Positions 18,401 through 28,006 of a stretch of DNA of 64,000 nt are shown here, one piece after another. Origin of the DNA: Collimonas fungivorans Ter331 (GTDB lineage: Bacteria; Pseudomonadota; Gammaproteobacteria; Burkholderiales; Burkholderiaceae_D); the NCBI RefSeq assembly GCF_000221045.1, contig NC_015856.1, positions 1,583,317 through 1,647,316 on the forward strand, given 5' to 3'. Position 1 is the stretch's first letter; the number at the start of each line of letters is the position of its first letter. The notes below the pieces were generated by a model. The model was not told the DNA's origin. It did not search any database and worked only from the letters and a program-made list of their open reading frames with translations. The position numbers and the translations under genes are program-made.

Positions 18401-21229
18401 ATGAATCGCAAACATAGCCGCAAACATGTCAGCCGTTTTCCTTTGTCAGTCGTTTCCGTAGCCGTCTTGAGCACGCTTGCAGCCTGTGGCGGCGGTGGCG
18501 GGGGTTCCAGCAACTCCGATGGCGTCCAGCCGCCGGTGCCCACCAACGCGGCGCCAGTCACAGCCGCGCCGAGCGTAACGGTCCCGACCCTGAGCTCCAG
18601 CGATCCGAGCAACGCCAATGCTGCGCACGCGCGCGGCATCACCGGGGCCGGCGTGACGGTAGCAGTGGTCGACACGGATTTCAATGTCTCCGATCCGGAG
18701 TTTGCCGGACGCTTGACCAAATACGTCTATGCCAGCGGCGGCGCCGGTAATTCGCACGGCAGCGAAGCGGCGGAAGCGCTGGGCGGCAGCAGCTACGGCG
18801 TGGCGCCGGCAGTCAACATGCTGGGCGCCGCGGTCGGCACCGGCGGTGAAAACGTCACTTTGAATGCCTCGGTTTACCAGGACTTGTTCAACAAGGGTGC
18901 GCGTCTCTTCAACCAGTCGAACGCCTTTGGTTCGATTGCAACCCCCGGCGGTAGTGGCCCGACTTTCTACAATATCTATCAGCCTTTCGTGAGCAAGGGC
19001 AGCTTGTTCATCTGGGCCGCGGGCAACGATGGCAGCGCCCATCCCAGCCTGACGGCGGGCTTGCCGGCCCTGTATCCCGACCTGCAAAAAGGCTGGCTGG
19101 CGGTGGTGGCGGTGAATGCCGCCGGCGGCGCTCAGGGATACAGCAGCAGCGACACCACGCCGGGGGTGATTTCCAGTTATTCGAACCGCTGCGGCGAGGC
19201 CGCCAACTGGTGCCTGGCGGCGCCTGGCGATTTTATCTCGGCCACGGCAGGCCGCCGGGTCTACGGCACCTCGTTCGCGGCGCCGGCGGTAACCGGCGCG
19301 GCTGCCCTGGTGCAGCAATCCTATCCCTGGATGAATGCCGACCAGATCCGGCAAACCATTTTGTCCACGGCAACCAGCATGGGCGATACAGCTACTTATG
19401 GCTGGGGTCTGCTGAACGCCAGCAAAGCCGCCAACGGCCCAGCCTTGTTCGATACCAGGCTGACCTTGGGCGGTAACTTCGTCGCCAGTTTCGATTCCGC
19501 CAGCTCGACCTTCGCCAACAATATCGGCGGCAATGCCGGCCTGCTGAAAGACGGCAGCGGCATGCTGACGCTGTCCGGCAACAACACATACAGCGGCGCC
19601 AATGAAATCGCGAAAGGCACGCTGAACGTCACCGGATCGGTTGCTTCCGCAGTTACCATCGACAGCGCCGGCGTGCTGTCCGGCGACGGCGGCCGCATCG
19701 GCGGCAGCGTCTCCAACAGCGGCCGTCTCAGCAATACCGGCGGCGGCATGACGATTGCCGGCAACTACACGGCCACCGCCAGCGCGGTGCTGGCCAACCA
19801 GTTCAATTCGACCTTGACCGTAGGCGGCAGCGCCACGCTCGGCAATTCGCACCTGGTGGCGACCACGCCGGCCGGCAGCAGCGATCCGTCCGGCTACGTG
19901 GCGCAGCAGGTCGGCGTCAAAGGCAAGGTGTTGACCGCAGCCAGCGGCGTATCCGGCGTGTTCCAGGATGTGTCGTTCGAACACGACGGCACGGTTTTCA
20001 ACCCGGGCACCTTCTTGAACGCGACGCTGGCTTATACCGCCAATGAAGTTGACTTGAGCATTGCGCGCAACGACGTCAAGGCGGTTGCAGCGCACGCGTT
20101 TGCCGCCGACCCTACACGCACCAACAGCGCCGCCAACGTCGAGACCGGCCTCAAGGCGGCCGACGCCATGGCTGCCAGCGGCAACACCGGCGGCAACAAC
20201 AGCGCCTTCCTGAACAGCGCCGCGGCGCTGCAGCGCACGGCGGACATCGCTGCCGCAGCCCAAGTGTTGGACAGCTTGTCGGGACAGATCTATGCCTCGT
20301 CGCAGGCGCTGACTTTCCAGCAGTCGCAAGCCATCAACCGTGATTTGTCGAATCGCCTGGCGCTGCTGGGCAGCCCGATTTCATCGGGTGCCAAGGCCGG
20401 TTTGTGGGCCAGTGTGATCGGCGCCACCGGTAAGCTCGGCCAGTCCGGCTATTCCTCGGCCGATACCTCGACCTGGGGCGGCCAGTTCGGTTTCGATACG
20501 CACCTGGACGACAAAGCGATTGTCGGCGCTGCGCTGTCGTACTCGGAAAGCAAAGCCAGCTTCGACCGTTTCGGCGGCGCCGCCAACAGCCAGGATGCCG
20601 GCTTGTCCCTGTATGGCCGCTATGCGCTCAGCCATGACGGCATCTACGTCTCCGGCCGCGCCGGCATCGCCCGCGTGACCAGCAAGATCAATCGCAACGT
20701 GATCCTCGGCAGCGAGGTCGACAGCCTGTCCGCCAACCATACCGACAGCATGATTTCGGCCTATGCCGAAACCGGCTACGTGCGCCAGCTGTCGGCGACA
20801 TCGACCTTGACGCCGTTTGCCGGCATCAGCTACGACCGCCTCAAGCGCGGCGCGTTTACCGAAACCGGCAGTCCCTTCGGCCTCACTGCCGGCAGCAGCA
20901 GCTACCACCAGACTGCGAGCGTGCTTGGCTTGCGCGGCGACGCCGGCTTCGACTGGCTGGGCGGCCATAGCAACATACAGGCTTACGCGGCCTGGCAACA
21001 CGGTTTCAACAGCGGCAATCTGGATTTCAACGCGGCCTTCGTCGGCGCGCCGGCTGCCGGCTTTAACGTGCAAGGCATCGGTCTGGCGCGCAACAGCGGC
21101 TGGGCCGGTATCGGCATCATTACTGCAGTCAGCCGTAACTGGAGCTGGTACGGTAATTACGATGCGCAGTTCGGCAAGGGCGGTATAGTCAACAACGTGT
21201 TCTCGGTAGGTGCTCGCATGGCCTTCTGA
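18401..21229 (+). CDS. Lipoprotein-anchored subtilisin-like autotransporter protease
   Basis: 942 aa from the ATG at 18401; an in-frame TTG 30 bases earlier is less likely. The signal sequence ends in a lipobox LAAC with Cys29, then a Gly/Ser run. The S8 peptidase domain has Asp90 (VAVVDTDFN), His118 (GNSHGSEAAEA) and Ser near 291 (YGTSFAAPAV), so the catalytic triad is intact. An autotransporter-associated beta-strand repeat (GLLKDGSGMLTLSGNNTYSG, about 385-410) leads to a passenger stalk. The last 270 residues form a beta-barrel ending in Phe (FSVGARMAF). Lipid-anchored S8 autotransporters include SphB1 of Bordetella and NalP of Neisseria, which process other surface proteins. It would act at the cell surface. 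Confidence 0.9.
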   Translation: MNRKHSRKHVSRFPLSVVSVAVLSTLAACGGGGGGSSNSDGVQPPVPTNAAPVTAAPSVTVPTLSSSDPSNANAAHARGITGAGVTVAVVDTDFNVSDPEFAGRLTKYVYASGGAGNSHGSEAAEALGGSSYGVAPAVNMLGAAVGTGGENVTLNASVYQDLFNKGARLFNQSNAFGSIATPGGSGPTFYNIYQPFVSKGSLFIWAAGNDGSAHPSLTAGLPALYPDLQKGWLAVVAVNAAGGAQGYSSSDTTPGVISSYSNRCGEAANWCLAAPGDFISATAGRRVYGTSFAAPAVTGAAALVQQSYPWMNADQIRQTILSTATSMGDTATYGWGLLNASKAANGPALFDTRLTLGGNFVASFDSASSTFANNIGGNAGLLKDGSGMLTLSGNNTYSGANEIAKGTLNVTGSVASAVTIDSAGVLSGDGGRIGGSVSNSGRLSNTGGGMTIAGNYTATASAVLANQFNSTLTVGGSATLGNSHLVATTPAGSSDPSGYVAQQVGVKGKVLTAASGVSGVFQDVSFEHDGTVFNPGTFLNATLAYTANEVDLSIARNDVKAVAAHAFAADPTRTNSAANVETGLKAADAMAASGNTGGNNSAFLNSAAALQRTADIAAAAQVLDSLSGQIYASSQALTFQQSQAINRDLSNRLALLGSPISSGAKAGLWASVIGATGKLGQSGYSSADTSTWGGQFGFDTHLDDKAIVGAALSYSESKASFDRFGGAANSQDAGLSLYGRYALSHDGIYVSGRAGIARVTSKINRNVILGSEVDSLSANHTDSMISAYAETGYVRQLSATSTLTPFAGISYDRLKRGAFTETGSPFGLTAGSSSYHQTASVLGLRGDAGFDWLGGHSNIQAYAAWQHGFNSGNLDFNAAFVGAPAAGFNVQGIGLARNSGWAGIGIITAVSRNWSWYGNYDAQFGKGGIVNNVFSVGARMAF

Positions 21230-21823
21230 CTATGCATATCAATGGTTCCGGCGGTCGTTCTGTGGATCAACACCCGTTTCTGGCGCATTCGATCAAGCTA
21301 GGTGCGATCGAATGGGAAAATCTTGCAGTGATGACTGCCAGTATGGTTCGACCTGTCCAGGAAAATGATCCCGCAACTCTAGCTGGATTGCTTGGCGCCG
21401 ATGTAATGTCGTGATACGACGTAGATATCGACGCCCATTTCACAAGCTGGGCATTCCGGAGGGGGCAGTTACCGGTGCTTGCGTTGTAACGGTGGCATCT
21501 GCCTCGATCAAGGCCGCTTCTTGCGGCTATTTTTACGCCCTGATATTGTCGTCTTGCCATGAAAAGCCGCCGGCCATGACCCGCTGCGGCCAGTTTCCCC
21601 CCACGCCTGTCCTGGTGACTAAATGAACTGGTTTTAACGCAGTTCGTAAAACCGCCAAGTCCTCAGGCCGCGCGAGGTTCGCGGCAAAATCGATTGCATC
21701 ACTGGAACGCAAATAACGCAGTTTACATTTTAAAGAGAATGTATTACATTGGTCCAGCCAATAGACCGGTATACGAAGTGGTAGCTGATTAACATGATCA
21801 AAAAATAATATTTGGAGACTGTT
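21230..21823. other. Intergenic stretch, no supported gene
   Basis: About 590 bases. Short frames exist on both strands (for example 21232-21414) but none has a good ribosome site or recognisable motif. The 3' part becomes AT-rich and carries the leader of the micro-gene at 21824. Confidence 0.5.
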
Positions 21824-21985
21824 ATGAATCTGGATGAAAAGCAACTTTTTGCTATACCAAAACAGGCGCCGTGGACAATAACGGTAGTAGCGCTCCCCCC
21901 AACTGCTGCAACACCTGTCGCGCCGCCACCATCAACTACGCCGCCAGTAGTTACGCCACCTGTTACGCCGCCGGAAGATTGCTGA
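21824..21985 (+). CDS. Proline-rich 53-aa peptide, unknown
   Basis: ATG at 21824 with TTTGGAG 8 bases upstream, stop TGA at 21983-21985. The peptide begins MNLDEKQLFAIPKQAPWTIT, then VVALPPTAATPVAPPP and a Thr/Val/Pro repeat tail ending TPPEDC. About one third of the residues are proline, there is no signal peptide, and the only Cys is the last residue. It lies 108 bases before the start of a secreted glycosidase gene on the same strand. No RiPP-modifying enzyme was seen nearby. It could be a leader peptide, a structural micro-protein or a precursor modified by an unlinked enzyme. The strong ribosome site and clean stop make translation plausible. Confidence 0.55.
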   Translation: MNLDEKQLFAIPKQAPWTITVVALPPTAATPVAPPPSTTPPVVTPPVTPPEDC

Positions 21986-22093
21986 GTTACCAAAGGATTG
22001 GCATAGAAAGCAGAGATATGCGTCGATCAGCCTTTGCGCAATAAGCGGCTGACAATGGATCAAATGACGGTGATCAAAAAAATGGAGATAGAT

Positions 22094-25000
22094 ATGACAC
22101 GACATAAAATAACTACGTTAATTCCGGGGCGCTCCCGAGGTAACACGTCTGTGAGCAACTTGCCCTCGAGCCCGTCGCGTCGAAAGGTATTGACGCAAAT
22201 TACGGCCATGGCAGCGTCGCCTCTATTGGCTGCCTGCGGTGGCGATGAGAATTCGGCCTCGGCCATGTCCTCTCCTTCCGGCAAAATCGCTACGCAATAC
22301 AAACCTCTGGTTATGGCGCCTATTGCTGCAATTGCAAATATTGCGAGTCAAAACCTGTTCTATCAGACCGCCGGCAGCGACTGGGCCAGCACCTGGCTGC
22401 CGATCGGCAATGGCCGCGCAGGCGCCATGCTGGCGGGCGGAGTGCTGCTGGAGCAGGTGCAATTCAATGAACAGAGCTTGTGGGCCGGCACCAACAATTT
22501 TGATGGCGGCGCCTACGACATTTCCGGTTTTGGCAGTTATCAGAATTTCGGCAGCCTGTCGCTGTCCTTTGGCGCCAGCTTGCCGCCGGCGATCAGCTCG
22601 CCGAATGTCAGCGCCAGCGCCTCCAGTTCAGGCGAGGGCGTCTTGTCCACCGTGGACGGCAATCTCAGTACGAAATGGTGCATCGTCAGCCCGCCGAACC
22701 TGGTCACCTGGCAAGCGGCGCTCTCCGCTGCTGCCGTCGTTTCTGCTTATACGCTGACTTCTGCCAACGATGTGCCGGCAAGGGACCCGCTCCAATGGGT
22801 AGTATCCGGTTCCAACAACGGCAGCAGCTGGACCGTGCTGGATAGCCAGAATTTCACAGCCACTCCGTTCGCCGGCCGCGGCCAGACCAATAGCTATGCG
22901 TTTTCAAACAGCACTGCTTTCCGCTATTACAAGATCGATTTCACCGTGTCGGCAGCCGCGCTCAACGACGGCCATTTCCAGATTGCGGAAATCGGCCTGA
23001 ACGGTGTCAACCTGTCGCAAAACCCGTCAACGCAGCCGCTGTATGTGTTTTCGCCGTCCGGTCACGGCATGGGTGCGCTGACCAGCTCCGGCAGCCAGCG
23101 CATCGACAGTTCGGTCGACGGCAATGCAAATACCAAATGGTGCGTGTTCGTGAATCCGGGCGACATCGTGCAATGGCAGATCGATCTCGGCGCGGCGCAA
23201 GCCATTTCCAGCTACGCGCTGACCAGCGCCAATGATGTTCCCGCGCGCGATCCGCAAGCCTGGACGCTGGCCGGCTCGAACGATGGCGTCAGCTGGACGC
23301 CGATGGACAGCCAGTCGAGCGCGCCGTTCGCCTCGCGCGGGCTGCAGAAAACCTTTGCGCTGCGCAGCTCGACCGGCTATCGCTACTGGCGCTTTAATTT
23401 CGATACGTCCAAATGTCCGGCCGATGCGGGTTCCGGCGATCCCAAAACCGGCCACTTCCAGGTAGCAGAGATCGTATTGAGCAGCGCGACGTTTACCACC
23501 GCGGGCAAAGCCATCGCCTGCGAATACCAGCGCCGCCTGAATCTGCAAAACGGTCTGCAGACCACCAGCTATCTGTATGGCGGCAATTACTTCATCCGCG
23601 AGACCTTTGCCAGCAAGGTCGACAATGTGATCGTCATGCAGCTCAGGTCGGAACAGCCGGGCGGCTTGTCCGGCCTGTTGCAGCTGACCTCGGGGCAAAG
23701 CGGCGATGCCATAACGGCGCTGGTTTCGGCCGGTGAAGAAAGCCTGTCCTTCAGCAGCAGCCTTGCCAACAATGCTCTCAACTATGCTGCCAAGATACGC
23801 TTGATCCGTACCAATGGCAGCGCTGCGCAAAGCGGCGCGGGCATCCAGTTCAGCGCTTGCGACAGCATTCTGCTGCTGCTCGATGCCAGAACCAATTACG
23901 CGCCAAGCTATAGCGGCGGCTGGCGCAGCAGCGGCGTTCCGCTCACTGTGGTGAACAGCACCCTGAGCGCGGCCGCGGCGCAATCGTTCGCCGCCATGTA
24001 TGCCTCGCACTACTCGGATTTCCAACCATTGATGACCGCGGTCGACGCCAACTGGGGCAACAGTAGCGCGACATTGACAAGCCTGCCGACCGATCTGCGC
24101 CTGAGTGCTTACAAGAGCACCGCCGGCGGTAAAGATCCGACGCTGGAACAGTCGCGTTTCCACCTGGGCCGCTACCTGCTGGTCAGCTGTTCGCGCAAGG
24201 GCGGCTTGCCGGCCAATCTGCAAGGGCTGTGGAACAACTCCAACAATCCGCCATGGTTCAGCGACTACCACAACGACATCAACATCCAGATGTGTTACTG
24301 GTCGGCGGAATCGACCGCCTTGTCGGATTGCCACCTGCCGTTGTCCGATTACATCGTCAACCAGGCGCCGGCTCTGCGGGTATCGACGCAGGCAAACTTT
24401 CCCGGCAGCAGCGGCTGGGCTGCACGCACCAGCCAAAGCATCTTCGGCGGCGGCAGCTGGGAGTACTTCACCCCGACCAATGCCTGGTACATGCAGCATA
24501 TGTGGGAACACTATGCCTTCAGCCAGGACATGAATTATTTGCAGACGGTTGCCTATCCAATGATCAAAGAGGTGGCCCAGTTCTGGACCAGTGGCGGGCA
24601 GCTCGTCAAAAATCCGGCAGGCCAGTACCTGGTCGCCGCGAAACCCAAGAATGCGAAAGTAAGCAATTCGGGTTCGCCGGAACAGGGGCCGGCCGAAGAT
24701 GGGGCAATGTTTGGCCAGGAATTGGTGTGGGATGTATTCCAGAATTTCCAGAAAGCCACCAGCGCCTTGGCCAATGCCGGTTTGACTCCTGCCGGCGACA
24801 GTGCGTTGCTGGCCACGGTGCAAGCCATGCAAGCAAAGCTTGCACCGAACCTGATCGGCGCCAAAGGGCAGTTGCAAGAGTTCCAGGAAGACTATGAATC
24901 CAACCCGACTTTAGAGGCGAACCAGGGATTAAGCCTGACCCATCGCCACACTTCGCATTTGATTGCGCTGTATCCAGGCAGTCAGATTACACCGTCCGCC

Positions 25001-25522
25001 ACGCCGGCCTTGGCGCAAGCGGCCAAGGTTGCGCTGCTGGCGCGCTGCGGCCTGCCGCTGGGAACCGCCTCCGGCCAGGTAGTAGCGGCTGATGTCAGTA
25101 GCGACAGCGCCGCCTCGTGGCCCTGGACCTGGCGTTGTGCCTTGTTCGCGCGTCTGGCCGATGCCGAGAACGCGCTAGTAATGATCCAGGGCAGCTTGCA
25201 GCGGAACACGATGCCCAACCTGTTCACCGCCATGATGCCGGAAACCTTCCAGATCGACGGCGACCTCGGCATGCCGGGAGCGATGACTGAGATGCTGCTG
25301 CAAAGCCATGAAGGCGTGATCGTGCTGTTGCCGGCCTGTCCCGCGGCCTGGCAGACGGCGGGCTCATTCACCGGCTTGCGCGCCCGGGGCGGCTACAAGG
25401 TCAGCTGCGCCTGGAGCAACGGCACGGTGACTTCGTACAGCATCATTGCCGACAAGGCGCCGAGCAAAGCGGCGGTAAAGGTCAGCGTCAATGGCGTGGT
25501 GAGCAGTATTGTCCCGGCATGA
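22094..25522 (+). CDS. GH95-type glycosidase lipoprotein with two inserted discoidin (F5/8C) domains
   Basis: 1142 aa from the ATG at 22094, chosen because GGAG lies 6-7 bases upstream and the export signal fits; earlier in-frame starts exist. SRRKVLTQ followed by SPLLAAC is a twin-arginine plus lipobox signal. The GH95 N-terminal domain (LPIGNGRAGAMLAGG, FNEQSLWAG) is interrupted at about 165-300 and 317-462 by two similar discoidin-like repeats (DGN.STKWC, LTSANDVPARDP, SGSNNGSSW). The alpha/alpha barrel follows: KGGLPANLQGLWNNSNNPPW, HNDINIQMCYW, EDGAMFGQELVWDVF, RHTSHLIALYPGSQI. GH95 enzymes are mainly alpha-L-fucosidases or galactosidases. One of two usually conserved Asn in the NINxQM block reads Asp here, so substrate is uncertain. 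Confidence 0.85.
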   Translation: MTRHKITTLIPGRSRGNTSVSNLPSSPSRRKVLTQITAMAASPLLAACGGDENSASAMSSPSGKIATQYKPLVMAPIAAIANIASQNLFYQTAGSDWASTWLPIGNGRAGAMLAGGVLLEQVQFNEQSLWAGTNNFDGGAYDISGFGSYQNFGSLSLSFGASLPPAISSPNVSASASSSGEGVLSTVDGNLSTKWCIVSPPNLVTWQAALSAAAVVSAYTLTSANDVPARDPLQWVVSGSNNGSSWTVLDSQNFTATPFAGRGQTNSYAFSNSTAFRYYKIDFTVSAAALNDGHFQIAEIGLNGVNLSQNPSTQPLYVFSPSGHGMGALTSSGSQRIDSSVDGNANTKWCVFVNPGDIVQWQIDLGAAQAISSYALTSANDVPARDPQAWTLAGSNDGVSWTPMDSQSSAPFASRGLQKTFALRSSTGYRYWRFNFDTSKCPADAGSGDPKTGHFQVAEIVLSSATFTTAGKAIACEYQRRLNLQNGLQTTSYLYGGNYFIRETFASKVDNVIVMQLRSEQPGGLSGLLQLTSGQSGDAITALVSAGEESLSFSSSLANNALNYAAKIRLIRTNGSAAQSGAGIQFSACDSILLLLDARTNYAPSYSGGWRSSGVPLTVVNSTLSAAAAQSFAAMYASHYSDFQPLMTAVDANWGNSSATLTSLPTDLRLSAYKSTAGGKDPTLEQSRFHLGRYLLVSCSRKGGLPANLQGLWNNSNNPPWFSDYHNDINIQMCYWSAESTALSDCHLPLSDYIVNQAPALRVSTQANFPGSSGWAARTSQSIFGGGSWEYFTPTNAWYMQHMWEHYAFSQDMNYLQTVAYPMIKEVAQFWTSGGQLVKNPAGQYLVAAKPKNAKVSNSGSPEQGPAEDGAMFGQELVWDVFQNFQKATSALANAGLTPAGDSALLATVQAMQAKLAPNLIGAKGQLQEFQEDYESNPTLEANQGLSLTHRHTSHLIALYPGSQITPSATPALAQAAKVALLARCGLPLGTASGQVVAADVSSDSAASWPWTWRCALFARLADAENALVMIQGSLQRNTMPNLFTAMMPETFQIDGDLGMPGAMTEMLLQSHEGVIVLLPACPAAWQTAGSFTGLRARGGYKVSCAWSNGTVTSYSIIADKAPSKAAVKVSVNGVVSSIVPA

Positions 25523-25735
25523 CGGTCGCCTCGTGCATCGAGGTTTCGCCGTCAAGCGCAACTCCAATTGGGGCGTAGCCGTCAATGCCTGGCGGAAATT
25601 CACGATGATTTATTTTGCAACGTAGCTGTGATAAGGGGAATGAGAGTGAATTAAATTCATTTAGGGGATTCGGCAGCACATGGTGCGTAAGAAAAAATCA
25701 GATCAAACAAAATTTAACTATAAGGGAGATGCAAC

Positions 25736-26809
25736 ATGACAAAGAATACATTGCAGTGCATGCAGGCGGCGGCCGCCATGCTGATCGGCGCGGCCTGCAG
25801 CCAGGCCCAGGCGCAGACCAGCGTCACCATCTACGGCCGGGTCGATGCCGGCATCGATTACCAAAGCAGCGTTGCCCTGAAAGACGCGAATGGCAAACCG
25901 ACCGGACAGACCGGCGGCAAGCTGGCGGCTTCCGGCAATCAGTGGGGCACCAGCATGATCGGTTTCAAGGGTACAGAAGACCTGGGCGGCGGGCTCGGCG
26001 CCTTCTTCCTGCTGGAATCCGGCTTCGACGCCACAAAAGGAGTCACCAACGGCAGCGCCTTGTTCAATCGGCGTTCGTATGTCGGCCTGAATGGCGGCGC
26101 CGGTTCGATCAAGTTCGGCAAGAACCTGTTCATCGTCAATGACGTCTGGTATCTCGATCCGACCGGTCAGCAATTCATGGGCACCGCCAGCCTGGTCAAG
26201 GGCCGCAACTGGCCCGGCGCCAACAATGTCATCGAATACCAGACGCCGACCTGGAGCGGCTTCAACGCTACTGCCCAGACCAGCCTGGGCGAACAGGCCG
26301 GCTCCGCCAAGAATGGCCGCAGCGACGGCATCTCCCTGGTGTACACCAATGGCGGTCTTGAATTGCGCGGGATTTACGACGTGATTCGCGATACCAACGG
26401 GCGCTATACCGATATCTATACGGCTTCGAAGGATCTGATCGTCGGCGGCACCTATACGATAGACAAGCTGAAACTATATGCCGGTTACGAGAATATCTCG
26501 GCGCCGGACACTGCAGCGCCTTCCGATCCGGACAAGCTGAATCACTACTGGATCGGCGCCAACTATATGCTGACGCCAGCACTGACCCTGATCGGCGGCG
26601 CCTTCCACGCCAAAATCAACCATGACGCCGGCAGCGCCAGCCTGTTCATGGTCGGCGCCAACTACAACCTGTCGAAACGCACCTTGCTGTATGCGGCCGT
26701 CGGTACGGTGCGCAACAAGGGCAACGCCGACTTCGGCACGGAGTTCGACAGTCCTTTGCCAGGACATGCGCAAAACGGCGGTTATGCCGGCATCAGCCAT
26801 ACGTTCTAA
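25736..26809 (+). CDS. Outer-membrane porin, Burkholderiales OmpC/Omp32-like
   Basis: 357 aa. The signal peptide ends at SQAQA. Mature start QTSVTIYGRVDAGIDYQSS is the hallmark of betaproteobacterial trimeric porins, followed by GFKGTEDLGGGLGAFFLLESGF and NRRSYVGLNGGAGSIKFGKN. The final strand ends NGGYAGISHTF with terminal Phe. AGGGAG precedes the ATG by about 7 bases. It probably admits small anionic solutes. A 13-bp terminator follows. It is same-strand with the GH95 gene, but a 213-base gap suggests its own promoter. Confidence 0.94.
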   Translation: MTKNTLQCMQAAAAMLIGAACSQAQAQTSVTIYGRVDAGIDYQSSVALKDANGKPTGQTGGKLAASGNQWGTSMIGFKGTEDLGGGLGAFFLLESGFDATKGVTNGSALFNRRSYVGLNGGAGSIKFGKNLFIVNDVWYLDPTGQQFMGTASLVKGRNWPGANNVIEYQTPTWSGFNATAQTSLGEQAGSAKNGRSDGISLVYTNGGLELRGIYDVIRDTNGRYTDIYTASKDLIVGGTYTIDKLKLYAGYENISAPDTAAPSDPDKLNHYWIGANYMLTPALTLIGGAFHAKINHDAGSASLFMVGANYNLSKRTLLYAAVGTVRNKGNADFGTEFDSPLPGHAQNGGYAGISHTF

Positions 26810-26854
26810 GCCAAGCATCGTTTGTCTCGCCGATCTTGCCGGATCTCCGAGGTT

Positions 26855-26896
26855 AGAGGCCGCACTTATTCTCCTGAAAGTGCGGCCTCTTTTTTT
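26855..26896 (+). terminator. Rho-independent terminator of the porin gene
   Basis: AGAGGCCGCACTT (26855-26867) pairs perfectly with AAGTGCGGCCTCT (26878-26890), followed by a T run. Confidence 0.93.
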
Positions 26897-27039
26897 GATG
26901 AAACATGGATCTTGATCTATAAATTAAAACCTTCAATTTGACGGTTTGAGTCAAAGGTCGCCACCCTCGTTGAGCTAGGCCCGCGCCTATTGGCGGCATG
27001 GCTTCAAAACAAAAAATCCCGGAAAAAATTGAGTGCTAC

Positions 27040-27059
27040 GAATTTGCTACAGCAAATTC
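27040..27059. repeat. Perfect palindrome at the start of an AT-rich segment
   Basis: GAATTTGCT, AC, AGCAAATTC: a 9-bp perfect inverted repeat 48 bases past the stop of the convergent gene at 27107. It could be a weak terminator stem or a boundary mark. Otherwise 26897-27106 shows nothing recognisable. Confidence 0.4.
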
Positions 27060-27106
27060 TGGGAGAGATAACTGGCGCAGGGTTTCAGTCGGGGGGATTT
27101 TAAAGA

Positions 27107-28006
27107 CTATGGCGTATTTCTCAATACAGACTTCCGCCTAAGGTCTTCGGTCGTTTCCCCATTTCCATCATGTCGCCAACCCGGTGGCTTCAGTAAGCAG
27201 GTCAAAACTTCGCGTGCGGTTCGTGCCATTTTCAGATCGTGAGCTAGCTTTCTCCACTCGTCGAATTCGATGACGAGCAGATTGTAAGTTTTGACAGGCG
27301 TTACGAATCCGAAGCGACATGGCACATCGGCTCTCTCGCTGATGTACGTACCAAAGAGGCGATCAAAGATAATCAGCACGCCGCCGTAATTTCCGTCTAG
27401 ATATTCTAGATTCGACGCATGGTGCACGCGATGAGCCGACGGCGTGTTAAGCAGCCACTCCAACGGTCCGAGGCGTGGAATCCAGGTTGCGTGGATCCAG
27501 AACTGATATAAGAGATTGAGCGACAAGAACATCATGACAATACGCGGCGGCATGCCGAGCAACGGAGCAAGCATGAAGAACAGTAACGAGCCCGTAAGAC
27601 GCCCGGTCCATCCAAAACGGTATGCTGCCGACAAATTGAGCTGATTGGGCGAATGGTGAACAGCATGGGTACACCAGAACCATCGCACTCGGTGCGCCAT
27701 GCGGTGATACCAATAATAGAAGAACTCTTGCCCGACAAAGCATGCAAGCCAGCCACTCCAATGGGACATTGGCAACGTCCATAGCCGATGTCGCCAGAAC
27801 CAATCCATCATATCAATCCAAAACAGCAATGGGAGCAACCAGTGCAATGGATATTCGCGGATTAGGAAATCGACCACTGATACGCAAGCCGCCTTCCAGT
27901 CATAAGCATCTGTCCCTAGCGTAATCGATAGTACGATTGCCTCGACGATTGAAGACAGCAGGACTATGACGACAGAAAATTTGAGGATTGTGGACAAAAC
28001 GCTCAC
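27107..28006 (-). CDS. Sterol desaturase / fatty acid hydroxylase superfamily membrane enzyme
   Basis: 299 aa, GTG start at 28006 with GGTGA upstream. Integral membrane di-iron enzyme. The His boxes are intact: HRMAH at about 101-105, HAVHH at 114-118 and HRVHH near 195, between four to five hydrophobic helices. It also has the family's NLEYLDGNYGG...FDRLFGTY segment. Such enzymes hydroxylate or desaturate sterols, carotenoids, fatty acids or alkylglycerols; the substrate cannot be told here. Base composition is visibly lower in GC than the neighbours, and both flanks are AT-rich gene-poor gaps, which suggests lateral acquisition. Confidence 0.85.
   Translation of the reverse strand: MSVLSTILKFSVVIVLLSSIVEAIVLSITLGTDAYDWKAACVSVVDFLIREYPLHWLLPLLFWIDMMDWFWRHRLWTLPMSHWSGWLACFVGQEFFYYWYHRMAHRVRWFWCTHAVHHSPNQLNLSAAYRFGWTGRLTGSLLFFMLAPLLGMPPRIVMMFLSLNLLYQFWIHATWIPRLGPLEWLLNTPSAHRVHHASNLEYLDGNYGGVLIIFDRLFGTYISERADVPCRFGFVTPVKTYNLLVIEFDEWRKLAHDLKMARTAREVLTCLLKPPGWRHDGNGETTEDLRRKSVLRNTP

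Noticed and set aside
18481-18510. G-rich tract near the autotransporter start as a phase-variation switch like NalP
   Set aside because: The longest homopolymer is only five G, and the Gly codons are mixed; slippage is unlikely.
18446-20329. Long minus-strand frame under the autotransporter
   Set aside because: Low-complexity Ala/Gly/Arg translation antisense to a well-supported protease; a shadow.
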